Source: Actinomycetota bacterium
Lineage (GTDB): Bacteria > Actinomycetota > Acidimicrobiia > Acidimicrobiales > Ilumatobacteraceae
NCBI GenBank assembly: GCA_016700055.1
Contig: CP064997.1
Coordinates: forward strand, 496,001 to 560,000
Length of the DNA: 64,000 nucleotides
Direction: 5' to 3'
Part shown: one piece after another, positions 19,611 to 27,964 of the stretch
How positions within the stretch are numbered: the first letter of the stretch is position 1
Layout: every line of letters starts with the position of its first letter
Notes under the pieces: generated by a model
Told to the model about the DNA's origin: nothing
Database searches by the model: none
Seen by the model: the letters and a program-made list of their open reading frames with translations, nothing else
Made by a program: the position numbers and the translations under genes

Positions 19611-20780
19611 TCAGACGGTGGCGACCGGGTTCGGTGCCTCGGCCCCGAGCTCGAACTTCAGGTACTCGTCGCCGGTGTTCTCCCAGTCCTCGAACTGGAT
19701 GACGCCCATCTCCTCGAACCGCCGGCGCAGCCAGGCCTCGTTGCGGTCGAGCAGGCCGAGCTTCTTGCAGTTCGGGACGATCTTCGAGAACAGCATCTGC
19801 TGGAAGAGGTCGCGGGTCGGGTCGAGCAGCACGATCGGCACGATGTCGCGCGGGTTGACCCCCATGCGCTCCCAGACCTCTTGTGACAAGAACCGGTCAC
19901 GCATGCGCACCGCGGCCTCGTAGGCGAACTCCTGGCGATCCTTGATCTCGGCATCGCTCATGCCCTCGTACACCTCTTTCAGCGACAGCACGCCGAAGGC
20001 CACGTGGCGGGCCTCGTCGCTCATCACGTAGCGCAGCAACTGCTTCAGCAGCACCTCTTCGGTCATCTGGTGCATGAACCCGAACGCCGCGAGCGCGAGG
20101 CCTTCGACCATCACCTGCATCCCGAGGTACGTCATGTCCCAGCGGCTGTCGTTGACGATGTCGTCGAGCAGCATCCGCAGATGGGCGTTGATCTGGTATC
20201 CGCCGCCGAGCTTCTCGTCGAGGTAGCGGGCGAACACCTCGACGTGGCGGGCCTCGTCGACCACCTGGGTCGACGCGTACAACTTGGCGTCGTACCACGG
20301 CACCGTCTCGGTGATCTTCGCGGTGCAGATCAGTGCACCCTGCTCGCCGTGCAGGAACTGCGACAGCGTCCACTTGCGCTGCTCGATCCCGAACGCGAGC
20401 CACTCCTTGTCGGTCCAGTGCTCGATCACCGTGCCGTCGTAGCGGTTCGGGTCGAGCCCGGCCATGATCGCCACCTGGTCTGCCGACACGACCTGCTCGA
20501 GGTCGACCTGGGTGTCCCAGGGAAGGTCCGTCGTCGCGTTCCACTGGCCGGTCTTCGCCTTCTCGTAGAGCTTGCGCAGTGCCGGCCGGGAGAGGCTGTA
20601 GTCCCAGGTGAAGATGGCGTCGGCGTTGTCCTTCACGACATGTTCGATCTCGTCGACCGACGTGTTCGTCACGGAGAGGATGGCCTCGATGTCGTTCAGC
20701 GACGCGCGGTCGAGGATCGCCGAGTCGTCGCGTGCGCCCGCATCGGGAGCGGTGGTCGGGTTCTGTTCGGTGGTGCTCAA
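19611..20780 (-). CDS. Ferritin-like/R2-like diiron protein (putative oxygenase or oxidase)
   Basis: 389 aa helical protein with two DEARH motifs, VVDEARHVEVF (about 177) and MSDEARHVAFG (about 257), plus acidic residues in EQRKWTLSQFLHGEQGAL and MVEGLALAAFGFMHQM. These supply the carboxylates and histidines of a dinuclear iron centre as in ribonucleotide reductase R2 and fatty-acid desaturase relatives. No RNR large subunit is near and the radical tyrosine cannot be assigned. Start is TTG 20780 with GGAAGG upstream. It lies downstream of a TetR gene on the same strand with a 10-bp direct repeat between them. Reaction unknown; a TetR-controlled oxidative step on a lipid or xenobiotic is plausible. 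Confidence 0.82.
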   Translation of the reverse strand: MSTTEQNPTTAPDAGARDDSAILDRASLNDIEAILSVTNTSVDEIEHVVKDNADAIFTWDYSLSRPALRKLYEKAKTGQWNATTDLPWDTQVDLEQVVSADQVAIMAGLDPNRYDGTVIEHWTDKEWLAFGIEQRKWTLSQFLHGEQGALICTAKITETVPWYDAKLYASTQVVDEARHVEVFARYLDEKLGGGYQINAHLRMLLDDIVNDSRWDMTYLGMQVMVEGLALAAFGFMHQMTEEVLLKQLLRYVMSDEARHVAFGVLSLKEVYEGMSDAEIKDRQEFAYEAAVRMRDRFLSQEVWERMGVNPRDIVPIVLLDPTRDLFQQMLFSKIVPNCKKLGLLDRNEAWLRRRFEEMGVIQFEDWENTGDEYLKFELGAEAPNPVATV

Positions 20781-20828
20781 GGTGGTGACCTTCCAGGGGA
20801 GGGACGGATGGGTTTGCTTGGCTGGCAG

Positions 20829-20849
20829 TGGCTGTCAGATGGCTGTCAG
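20829..20849 (-). repeat. 10-bp direct repeat in helical phase upstream of the diiron gene
   Basis: TGGCTGTCAG occurs twice with one base between, giving an 11-bp period, about one turn of DNA. It straddles the TetR stop codon and lies about 50-70 bp before the diiron start. It may be a second regulator site. Confidence 0.4.
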
Positions 20850-21439
20850 GAGGCGTGGGCAGCGGGAACGGCGGCCGCGAAGGACGGCAGCACGACCTGG
20901 TGCAAGAACTCACGGGCGGACTCGGTGTCGCCGAGATCGATCTGGCCGGAGGGGGCGAGGAAGTACGAGATGACGAGACGCGCGACGAGGTCGACGAAGC
21001 GAGCGGCCTCGCGGCGGTCGAGGTACGGGTCGACGAGCGGGGCGAGGAACAGCGTCGCCACCCGGATGATGCGCGGCAGCCCGTCGACGGTGAGCGACGA
21101 GATGGTCGTGCCCGGTTCGGAGGCCATCATCAGGGCGAGGTGTTCGTCGGCGCGAAGCTCACGGGTGGAGTGCACGACGGCGCGCACGGCGATCTCTTCG
21201 AAGCTGTCGGCGCCGCGCAGGTGATCGCTCAACCGGGTGAAGAACTCCTCGAGCTCTTGGACGCGCAGCGACTCGAACAGCACGTCCTTGCCACCGGGGA
21301 ACATCCGGTAGAGCGTCGCCCGGGAGACTCCCGCCTCGGTCGCGATGTCGTCGACGGTCACCTTGTCGACACCCCAGCGCTCCATGCAGCGCTTCGCCGC
21401 GTCGAGCACGCGGCGCGCGGGGGTCTCGGCAGCCGACAT
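20846..21439 (-). CDS. TetR family transcriptional regulator
   Basis: 197 aa. The N-terminal helix-turn-helix reads ARRVLDAAKRCMERWGVDKV and VDDIATEAGVSRATLYRMFP, a textbook TetR DNA-binding domain; the C-terminal two-thirds is the variable ligand pocket and dimer interface. ATG 21439 lies 7 nt after a TAGTGT box, suggesting a leaderless message. An inverted repeat immediately upstream is its likely operator, so it should repress itself and the diiron gene downstream. Confidence 0.92.
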   Translation of the reverse strand: MSAAETPARRVLDAAKRCMERWGVDKVTVDDIATEAGVSRATLYRMFPGGKDVLFESLRVQELEEFFTRLSDHLRGADSFEEIAVRAVVHSTRELRADEHLALMMASEPGTTISSLTVDGLPRIIRVATLFLAPLVDPYLDRREAARFVDLVARLVISYFLAPSGQIDLGDTESAREFLHQVVLPSFAAAVPAAHAS

Positions 21440-21441
21440 CC

Positions 21442-21476
21442 TTGAGACACTAAGACACCCATTGTCTCAACGTCAA
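21442..21476 (-). promoter_or_regulatory. TetR operator-promoter: TTGACG, 18 bp, TAGTGT with embedded inverted repeat
   Basis: On the minus strand TTGACG (21476-21471) is followed after 18 bp by TAGTGT (21452-21447), then 7 nt to the ATG. Perfect 8-bp arms TTGAGACA (21442-21449) and TGTCTCAA (21463-21470) flank 13 bp and overlap the -10 box and abut the -35 box. This is the usual geometry of an autorepressed TetR promoter. Confidence 0.6.
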
Positions 21477-21580
21477 GGGTGCCTACCTCCCCCGACGGAC
21501 GTGAGCTGCGGGCTAGCGTCGGCGGCGAGCCGGCGACCGTTCGCCGCCGCGAGAGAACCCGGACGACCGGAGGAACACGA

Positions 21581-22465
21581 ATGACCGCTCGACGCCCCCT
21601 GGCCCTGCTCGCCACAGCCGCATTCGTGCTCGCGGCCTGCGGCGGCGACGACAACGGTGACACCGCCGACACCGGGGGCTCCGGCGGCGACGTCGAGGAT
21701 CCGGCCGCGTGCGCAGAAGGCAAGACGCTCGAGGAGGGCGCGCTCACGATCGGCACGGGAAGCCCCGCCTTCTCACCGTGGGTGCTGAACGACGCCCCGG
21801 AGAGCGGCGAGGGCTTCGAGGCCGCGGTGGGGCTCGCCGTGGCCGGCCAGCTCGGGTTCGAGGGTGAGGCCGTCACCTGGGTGCGCACCACGTTCGACGA
21901 GGCGATCCAGCCCGGGGCGAAGAACTTCGACTTCAACCTGCAGCAGTACTCGATCACCGAAGAGCGGGCCGCGAACATCACCTTCAGCGACCCCTACTAC
22001 GCGACGAACCAAGCGATCGTGGGCTTCCCCGAGTCCGCTGCGGCCGGCGCGGAGACGCTCGCCGACCTGAAGGATCTGCGCTTCGGGGCCCAGGTCGGCA
22101 CGACGAGCCTCGACTTCATCGTCGACATCATCGAGCCCAGTTCGGCGCCTCTCGTGTACGACGACAACGTCGGCGCGAAGGCCGCGCTGGAGGCCGACCA
22201 GATCGACGCGATCGTCGCCGACCTGCCGACCGCGCTGTACATCTCCGCGGTGGAGATCGAGGGCTCGGCGGTCATCGCCCAGTTCCCCTTCGGCGCCGGC
22301 GGCATCGCCGACGAGTTCGGGATGGTGTTCGAGAAGGACAACGACCTCGTCGAGTGCGTCAACGCGGCGCTCGCCGCGCTGCGCGACTCGGGCGAGCTCG
22401 CGGTGATCGAGCAGACGTGGCTCGCCGAACAGCCCGACAGCCCGCCGGTGATCCCCGTCGACTGA
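21581..22465 (+). CDS. Polar amino-acid ABC transporter substrate-binding lipoprotein
   Basis: 294 aa. A lipoprotein signal ends in FVLAACGG, so Cys would be lipidated and the protein anchored outside the membrane. The rest is a SBP_bac_3 domain (LTIGTGSPAFSPWVL, SITEERAANITFSDPYYATNQ, LKDLRFGAQVGTTSLDF), typical of binding proteins for polar or basic amino acids. ATG 21581 has GGAGGA upstream. First of a plus-strand operon with permease and ATPase. Divergent from the TetR gene. Confidence 0.9.
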   Translation: MTARRPLALLATAAFVLAACGGDDNGDTADTGGSGGDVEDPAACAEGKTLEEGALTIGTGSPAFSPWVLNDAPESGEGFEAAVGLAVAGQLGFEGEAVTWVRTTFDEAIQPGAKNFDFNLQQYSITEERAANITFSDPYYATNQAIVGFPESAAAGAETLADLKDLRFGAQVGTTSLDFIVDIIEPSSAPLVYDDNVGAKAALEADQIDAIVADLPTALYISAVEIEGSAVIAQFPFGAGGIADEFGMVFEKDNDLVECVNAALAALRDSGELAVIEQTWLAEQPDSPPVIPVD

Positions 22466-22499
22466 GCGCCCTCCACCGAGACGCCGACCGAGCCCACCG

Positions 22500-23327
22500 G
22501 TGCTGACCCGCCGCCAGCAGTACGAGCGTCGGCAGCGCCGGCGCTCGGCTGGCATCGCGGCCGTCTCCACCGCGGTCGTCGTCGCCGCGGTCGTACTGCT
22601 GGTCCCGCTCGCGCCGCGCTGGGACAGGGTGAAGGCAAGCTTCTTCGACGGCGCGCAGTTCCGCGACTCGTTCCCCCGCCTGCTCGACGCGTTCGTGCTC
22701 GATCTCAAGATCTTCGCCTGGACCGCCCCGGCGATCCTCGTGTTCGGCATGCTCGTCGCGATCGCGCGCAACGTGCGCAGCCCGGCGCTGTTTCCGTTAC
22801 GGGCCTTCGCGGCGGTCTACACCGACGTGTTCCGGGGAGTGCCGGTGATCCTCACCATGTACCTCGTCGGCTTCGGCGTGCCCGGCCTCGGCATGCCGAG
22901 GCCCTGGAACAGCCCGCTGCTCTGGGGTTCGGTGGCGCTGATCCTCGCCTACTCCGCGTACGTCGCCGAGGTGTTCCGCTCCGGGATCGAAGGCGTCCAC
23001 GAGAGCCAGCGCGCGGGCGCCCGCTCGCTCGGGCTGTCGAGCAGCCAGACGATGCGCCACGTGGTCATGCCCCAGGCCGTGCGGCGCGTGGTGCCACCGC
23101 TCATGAACGACCTCGTCAGCCTGCAGAAGGACGTCGCCTTGGTCAGCCTGATCGGACCGGTGGAGATCCTGCGCCAGGCGGGGATCGAGAAGGCCAAGTT
23201 CGCGAACTTCACGCCTTACGTCGCCGCCGCGGTGATCTTCCTCGCCGTCACCGTGCCGCTGACGCGCCTCACCGACCACCTCCTCGCCAGGCAGCGCCGG
23301 CGCACCTCGGCGACGGCGGTCCGTTGA
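22500..23327 (+). CDS. Amino-acid ABC transporter permease, HisM/GlnP family
   Basis: 275 aa. A strongly basic N-terminus (RRQQYERRQRRR) precedes about five membrane helices. The coupling loop is EGVHESQRAGARSLGLSSSQ followed by MRHVVMPQAVRRVVPPL, the standard EAA loop of this family. GTG 22500 was taken as start. The only permease in the operon, so it probably works as a homodimer. The stop overlaps the ATPase start (TTGA). Confidence 0.88.
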   Translation: MLTRRQQYERRQRRRSAGIAAVSTAVVVAAVVLLVPLAPRWDRVKASFFDGAQFRDSFPRLLDAFVLDLKIFAWTAPAILVFGMLVAIARNVRSPALFPLRAFAAVYTDVFRGVPVILTMYLVGFGVPGLGMPRPWNSPLLWGSVALILAYSAYVAEVFRSGIEGVHESQRAGARSLGLSSSQTMRHVVMPQAVRRVVPPLMNDLVSLQKDVALVSLIGPVEILRQAGIEKAKFANFTPYVAAAVIFLAVTVPLTRLTDHLLARQRRRTSATAVR

Positions 23328-24070
23328 GCGCGAAGATCGTCGTCGACGCCGTCTCGAAGGCGTTCGGCGGCAACGTCGTGCTCGACGGGATCAGCCTCGC
23401 CGTGGCCGAGAGCGAGGTGATCTCGCTGATCGGTGCCTCCGGCTCGGGCAAGAGCACGCTGCTGCGCTGCATCAACCTGCTGGAACCGATCGACGACGGC
23501 CGGGTGCTGCTCGACGGCGTAGACGTGAGCGAGCCGGGCCGCGACCCGAACCCGGTGCGGCGTCGCATCGGCATGGTGTTCCAGAGCTTCAACCTGTTCC
23601 CGCACATGCGAGTGCTCGACAACGTCTCGCTGGCCCCACGCAAGGTGTTGGGCGTGGATCGAGCGCACGCCGACGCGGCGGCGATGGCGCTGCTCGACCG
23701 GTTCGCGCTGGCCGACAAGGCCCACGCCTACCCGGACCAGCTCTCGGGCGGCCAGCAGCAGCGCGTCGCCATCGCTCGCTCCCTCGCGATGCAACCGGAG
23801 GTGATGCTGCTCGACGAGATCACCTCCGCGCTCGATCCCGAGCTCGTCGGTGAGGTGCTCGACGTCGTGCGTGAGCTGAAGCGCAACGGGATGACGATGA
23901 TCCTCGCCACGCACGAGATGGGCTTCGCCCGCGAGATCAGCGACCGGGTCTGCTTCCTCGATCGCGGCCGGATCCTAGAAGACGGCGCACCCGAGCAGAT
24001 CTTCGCGAACCCCCGCGAGCCGCGCACCGCCCAGTTCCTGCAGCGGGTCATCGACGCCGGGCGGATGTAG
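23324..24070 (+). CDS. Amino-acid ABC transporter ATPase, GlnQ/HisP family
   Basis: 248 aa. Walker A GASGSGKSTLLR (about 35-46), Q-loop VFQSFNLFPHMRV, signature LSGGQQQRVAIAR and Walker B VMLLDEITSALDPELV are all present; the S-A-L-D after Walker B is typical of amino-acid importers. The start is TTG 23324 overlapping the permease stop. Stops flush against the convergent DUF1996 gene (24070/24071). Confidence 0.93.
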   Translation: MSAKIVVDAVSKAFGGNVVLDGISLAVAESEVISLIGASGSGKSTLLRCINLLEPIDDGRVLLDGVDVSEPGRDPNPVRRRIGMVFQSFNLFPHMRVLDNVSLAPRKVLGVDRAHADAAAMALLDRFALADKAHAYPDQLSGGQQQRVAIARSLAMQPEVMLLDEITSALDPELVGEVLDVVRELKRNGMTMILATHEMGFAREISDRVCFLDRGRILEDGAPEQIFANPREPRTAQFLQRVIDAGRM

Positions 24071-24985
24071 CTAGCCGTTCACCCGCCCGCTCGACACGCC
24101 GCACACCACGCCGCGGTGCAGGCACAGGCGCACCTCGGTGGCCAGCTTGTCCTGGTCCCAGGCGTTCACGAAGTCGGCATGGCCCGACAGCACGCCCCCG
24201 GACGCGAGTGCGAGCCCCGCGGGATCGCCGCTCACCGGGTACGAGACGGTCAGGGTGAGCTGGGGGATCGCCACCGGATGGCTCGGCGGGCAACCACCAC
24301 CGCTCGAGTAGTGCACGTGGTCACGGTGACCGACAGTGTCGAGGCGCTCGCCGTCCCAGCAGTCGGGGAACGTGACGAGCAGGCGCAGCCCCCGCTGAGC
24401 GGGGCACTCCGGGGGCACCTCCGAGCGGGCCGAGCTGGTGCCACACGACCACGAGACGACCGCGAGCGGTTGGGGCGAGGTCGCCGTCGGGTCTCCGGCG
24501 ATCATCATCAGCCCCGGCGGGTAGGCCTCGACGGTGGTCGGGTCGATGCCGGCGCCGGCGCGGTAGTACGCCACCGCCTCGATCGGCTCGACCATCCGCC
24601 CTTCACGCAGCAGCGCCGGCGCCCAGTACGACGCGGTGTCGAGACGCTGCTCACAAGACGTCGCCGCCCCCTGCATCGAGTCGTACGTGGCCTCGGCGTA
24701 TGCGGCACGGTTGCCGAAGAACGTGTGCATGTGGGACGCGCCGGGTTCACCCGGGTAGACGATCGGGTCGTCGGGCGCGACGTGGCTCAGCCCGCAGCGC
24801 ACGACGAACTGCGGGTCACGCCCCTGCGGCCCGGTGACGACCGCGTCGGGTGTACCCGCCAGCGCCGCTGGCGCCACGGGGAATGCCTCGCCATGAGGCG
24901 CGGAGTGCGTACCCCCCGCACCGTCCGAGCAGGCTGTGATCGTGAGCAGCGCCGCGGCGATCACCCCGCCGGCGCGCAGGCTCAC
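24071..24985 (-). CDS. Secreted DUF1996 lipoprotein
   Basis: 304 aa. The signal peptide ends in the lipobox TITACSDG. The mature part carries DUF1996 hallmarks: FVVRCGLSHVAPDDPIVYPG, the GASHMHTFFGN motif, SYWAPALL, FPDCWDGE and HRDHVHYSSGGGCP, rich in His, Asp and Cys. The domain is common in actinobacteria and fungi and its role is unknown; the conserved His/Asp could bind metal or carbohydrate. GTG 24985 overlaps the stop of the beta-helix gene (GTGA), so the two are translated together. Confidence 0.85.
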   Translation of the reverse strand: MSLRAGGVIAAALLTITACSDGAGGTHSAPHGEAFPVAPAALAGTPDAVVTGPQGRDPQFVVRCGLSHVAPDDPIVYPGEPGASHMHTFFGNRAAYAEATYDSMQGAATSCEQRLDTASYWAPALLREGRMVEPIEAVAYYRAGAGIDPTTVEAYPPGLMMIAGDPTATSPQPLAVVSWSCGTSSARSEVPPECPAQRGLRLLVTFPDCWDGERLDTVGHRDHVHYSSGGGCPPSHPVAIPQLTLTVSYPVSGDPAGLALASGGVLSGHADFVNAWDQDKLATEVRLCLHRGVVCGVSSGRVNG

Positions 24986-26466
24986 GACGGCTTGACCGGC
25001 ACCGCGATCGCGTCGAGGTCGACCGCGAAGGGAACGTCAGTGGCCGGTCGGGCGGGGGCGGTGGCCGCGTCGGGCATGTTGTCGAGCGTCGGGCGCTCGG
25101 GCAGTTCGGCCTCTTCGAAGGGGACCGAAGGTGGTCGGGTCTCCGCCTCGACCAGCCACTCCACCACGTTCAGCGCGTTTGCGGTCCAGTCGCCTGCACC
25201 CGCTGCGTCACACGGCGCGAGCGCCTCGAGGTCGGTCGGCGCGGAGAGGGTGAAGGTGTTGCCGGCGAAGCAGTTGCCGAGGCCGGAGCCGTCGCCTTCG
25301 GCCACGCCGACGGCGATGTCGGCCGCCCGGTTGTCCTCGAGCACGTTGTCGCGCACGACGTTGTTCTTCGAGTTCCAGATGATCGCCCCGGTCACCTCTC
25401 CCGGCACGTCATCCTTGGTCTCGTCGCAGGGTACGGCCCAGTCCTCTTCGGTCGGCTCGGTGTCGCTCGGGTCTTCCTCCAGGAAGGGCACCAGGCCGAT
25501 GCCGGTCTTGTCGTGGTCGTACACCAGGTTGCGCTCGATCACGTTGGCTACGCCGCCCGCGGACAGGATGCCGTTGCCCATCGCCAGGATGGCGACGTCG
25601 ATCGCGGGCGTGTCCGCCTGGTTGTTGGAGTGCACCACGTTGCCGACGATCGTCGTCTCACGCTCGGGGTAGCAGAGCTCGTAGCTACCGCTGTTCGGCA
25701 CCACGCCGGCGCGGTTGTTGTTGAACGTCGAGCGCACGATCGTCAAGTTGCCGCCCGAGTTGGTGCCGGAGTAGCCGAGCCCGTTGTGCTCCGACACCAC
25801 CGTGTCGATCACGGCATCGCACGGGTAGCACTGGCCGATGTAGAAGCCGGCGTCGGGGCTGCCCGCGGCGTACGAGTACTCGAGCTGGCCCTTCACGGAG
25901 TCGAACGCGTAGATGCCGTAGTCGCCGTTTCGCCAGGCCGTGAGATACGAGCCGCGGTAGCCCTCGACACCGGTCCAGAAGAAGCCGTTGAACGTGTAGT
26001 TGATGGCGGTCATGTTCTCGATCGCCACCCCGTTCGCGCCGAGGACGCGGATGCCGTTGTCGAGCTCGAACTCGCCGTCGAGGATCACCGTGTTGCGGTC
26101 GACGCCGCGGATGGTGAGCTCGTTCGTCTCCACGTTGACGGCCTCGTTGTACGTGCCGGCGGCGATGAGCACGAGGTCGTGGGGCTCGGAAGCGTCGACC
26201 GCGGCCTGGATGGTCGGGTACTCCTCGGGCACGTTCAGCACCCCGTCGGCATCACCTTCGGGCGCGTTGGTGGCGGGCGCGTCGCTGGCCGGCGCGTCGG
26301 TCGCGGGCGCGTCGGTGGCCGGCGCATCGGTGGCCGGAGCGTCGGTGGACGGGGTCTCGGTGGAGGGTGTCTCGGTCGAGTCACCGCCACTTCCGTCGTC
26401 ACCCCCACAGCCGGCGAACGCGAGCGCGGCCACCGTCATGAACGCGAGTGCGCGGCGTGATCCCAT
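24982..26466 (-). CDS. Secreted right-handed parallel beta-helix lipoprotein, NosD-like
   Basis: 494 aa. The lipobox is LAFAGCGG; then comes a low-complexity linker of TDAPATDAP-type repeats (about residues 35-70), followed by LNVPEEYPTIQAAVDASEPH and AAGTYNEAVNV, the entry signature of parallel beta-helix proteins, and many short repeated strands (ENMTAINYTF, VVRDNVLEDNRAADIAVG). Such folds bind or cleave polysaccharides, or act in periplasmic assembly as NosD does. No catalytic motif was recognised. First gene of a coupled pair with the DUF1996 lipoprotein. Confidence 0.82.
   Translation of the reverse strand: MGSRRALAFMTVAALAFAGCGGDDGSGGDSTETPSTETPSTDAPATDAPATDAPATDAPASDAPATNAPEGDADGVLNVPEEYPTIQAAVDASEPHDLVLIAAGTYNEAVNVETNELTIRGVDRNTVILDGEFELDNGIRVLGANGVAIENMTAINYTFNGFFWTGVEGYRGSYLTAWRNGDYGIYAFDSVKGQLEYSYAAGSPDAGFYIGQCYPCDAVIDTVVSEHNGLGYSGTNSGGNLTIVRSTFNNNRAGVVPNSGSYELCYPERETTIVGNVVHSNNQADTPAIDVAILAMGNGILSAGGVANVIERNLVYDHDKTGIGLVPFLEEDPSDTEPTEEDWAVPCDETKDDVPGEVTGAIIWNSKNNVVRDNVLEDNRAADIAVGVAEGDGSGLGNCFAGNTFTLSAPTDLEALAPCDAAGAGDWTANALNVVEWLVEAETRPPSVPFEEAELPERPTLDNMPDAATAPARPATDVPFAVDLDAIAVPVKPS
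26266..26380 (-). repeat. 15-bp tandem coding repeat (TDAPA-type linker)
   Basis: About seven imperfect copies of a 15-bp unit (plus strand GTCGGTGGCCGGCGC) encode the Thr/Asp/Ala/Pro linker of the beta-helix lipoprotein. Copy number could vary between strains without breaking the frame. Confidence 0.75.
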
Positions 26467-26527
26467 GTCGTTTCCCTCCCCCTCGGCGCCCGCCTGGCCG
26501 TGCGCCGCTCACCTTCGTAACCCGTTT

Positions 26528-26989
26528 CTAGCCGGTCACCACCACGGTACCGATCATCCCGACGTCGGCCGTGCCGTGGATCGAGCAGTAGTACGGATAC
26601 TCGCCCGGTTCGTCGAAGGTGACCGTGTACTGGTCACCGGGGCGGAACTCCTCCACCTGCACCCCCCACTCGTCGCCCCCGTCGGAGGGGAGCACGTTGT
26701 GGTCGTTGCGCCCCCGGTTGTCGAAGAGCACCTCGGTACCGACGGAGACGGTCACGGTCTCCGGACGGAACGAGTTGTCGAGGGCCTGCACCGTCACCGC
26801 CGGCCCCGGCGGGCTCGGCGGGCTCGGCGTCGTATCCGGCGCCGGCGATCCCGACGTGGCCGTCGTCTCGGTGCCGTCCTCGCCGCCGCCGTCGTCTCCA
26901 CCGCACCCGGCGACGAGCAGCACCACTGCCGCCACAGGAACGACCCGCCCCAGCGCGCTGCGCCACAGCGCCCGATCGAGATTCCGCAT
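26528..26989 (-). CDS. Cupredoxin-domain (plastocyanin-like) lipoprotein
   Basis: 153 aa. The lipobox is LLVAGCGG, then an acidic Thr/Ser/Pro linker and one cupredoxin fold. Type-1 copper ligands are visible: His in RNDHNVLP, Cys and His in YYCSIHG, and Met in DVGMIGTVVV. It should be an outer-face electron carrier or copper-binding protein. ATG 26989 lacks a Shine-Dalgarno but TATCCT lies 8 nt upstream, so it may be leaderless. It is downstream of nothing on its strand and is 61 nt upstream of the beta-helix gene, so the three secreted proteins may form a unit. Confidence 0.9.
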   Translation of the reverse strand: MRNLDRALWRSALGRVVPVAAVVLLVAGCGGDDGGGEDGTETTATSGSPAPDTTPSPPSPPGPAVTVQALDNSFRPETVTVSVGTEVLFDNRGRNDHNVLPSDGGDEWGVQVEEFRPGDQYTVTFDEPGEYPYYCSIHGTADVGMIGTVVVTG

Positions 26990-27101
26990 CGGCGGCGAGG
27001 ATACATACGACGCCGCCCGCCCGGAGGATTCGCGGACCATGTCCTCTTGCCCGGCCTGCACCGGCGGGCCATGGTGGGCGGGAGAAGGAGGACCTCCGAT
27101 C

Positions 27102-27947
27102 ATGATGGATGCCATCTCAACCGTGGTGCTCGACGATCTCGAGGCCGCGGTCGAAGCGCCGTGCGTGTCGATCTATCTGCCGACCCACCGTGCCGGCCGG
27201 GAGCGCGACCAGGACCCGATCCGGTTCAAGAACCTGCTCAACGACGCGGCCGACCAGCTCGAGTCACAGGGCCTGCGCGGCCCGGACACGGCAACGCTCC
27301 TCGCGCCCGCTCGGGCGCTGCTCGACGACAGCCAGTTCTGGTCACACCTCGAATCCGGCCTGGCGGTGATCGTGCACCGCGGCGGGCTTCGCGCGTTCCG
27401 GTTCCCGGTCGACGCCGCCGAACAGGTGACGGTGGCGCGTACGGCGAACCTCGAACCGCTGCGCAGGGTGCTCGCCACGGACCACGGCTACTGGGTGCTC
27501 GCGCTCAGCCAGCACGACGTACGCCTCGTCCGGTGCACCCGCTACACCGCGGCCGAGGTCGACCTCGACGGCGTGCCGCATTCGATGCAGGACGCGAACT
27601 GGTTCGTCAGGCGCGATGCGCGCATGCGCGCTCAGGCGTCGGGCAGGGTCTCGGGCGGCCGTGTCGCCGCGGCGAGCCATGGACCCGCCGGCGACGAGCA
27701 CGACGTCGACGAGGATCTGGCCCGCTTCCTACGGGCGGTCGATGCCGGTGTGCGGTCCGCGGTGGGCGACGACACCTCGCCGGTGGTGCTCGCCGGGGTC
27801 GGTTCGGTGGTCGCCGAGCTGCGCCGGGTGAGCAAGCTGCGCCACGTCGCGCTCGACATCTTGGAGGGCAACCCCGAGCACCTGAGCGTCGACGAACTGC
27901 AAAAGCGCACCCTGCCCCTCGCCGAAGCAGCCTTCGGCCGCGTGTAA
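27102..27947 (+). CDS. baeRF-type (bacterial archaeo-eukaryotic release factor) domain protein, family 3-like
   Basis: 281 aa. The N-terminus CVSIYLPTHRAGRERDQD and FKNLLNDAADQL match the family 3 baeRF domain, related to eRF1/Vms1/Pelota-type factors that act on stalled ribosomes in other domains of life. The middle has FWSHLESGLAVIVHRGGL and LALSQHDVRLVRC. A good GGAGG precedes ATG 27102. The C-terminal part appears shorter than I expect for the family and ends shortly before a perfect inverted repeat at 27965-28011, so it may be truncated. Biochemical function in bacteria is not established. Confidence 0.72.
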   Translation: MMDAISTVVLDDLEAAVEAPCVSIYLPTHRAGRERDQDPIRFKNLLNDAADQLESQGLRGPDTATLLAPARALLDDSQFWSHLESGLAVIVHRGGLRAFRFPVDAAEQVTVARTANLEPLRRVLATDHGYWVLALSQHDVRLVRCTRYTAAEVDLDGVPHSMQDANWFVRRDARMRAQASGRVSGGRVAAASHGPAGDEHDVDEDLARFLRAVDAGVRSAVGDDTSPVVLAGVGSVVAELRRVSKLRHVALDILEGNPEHLSVDELQKRTLPLAEAAFGRV

Positions 27948-27964
27948 CCCGCTCTCCCCCCAAG

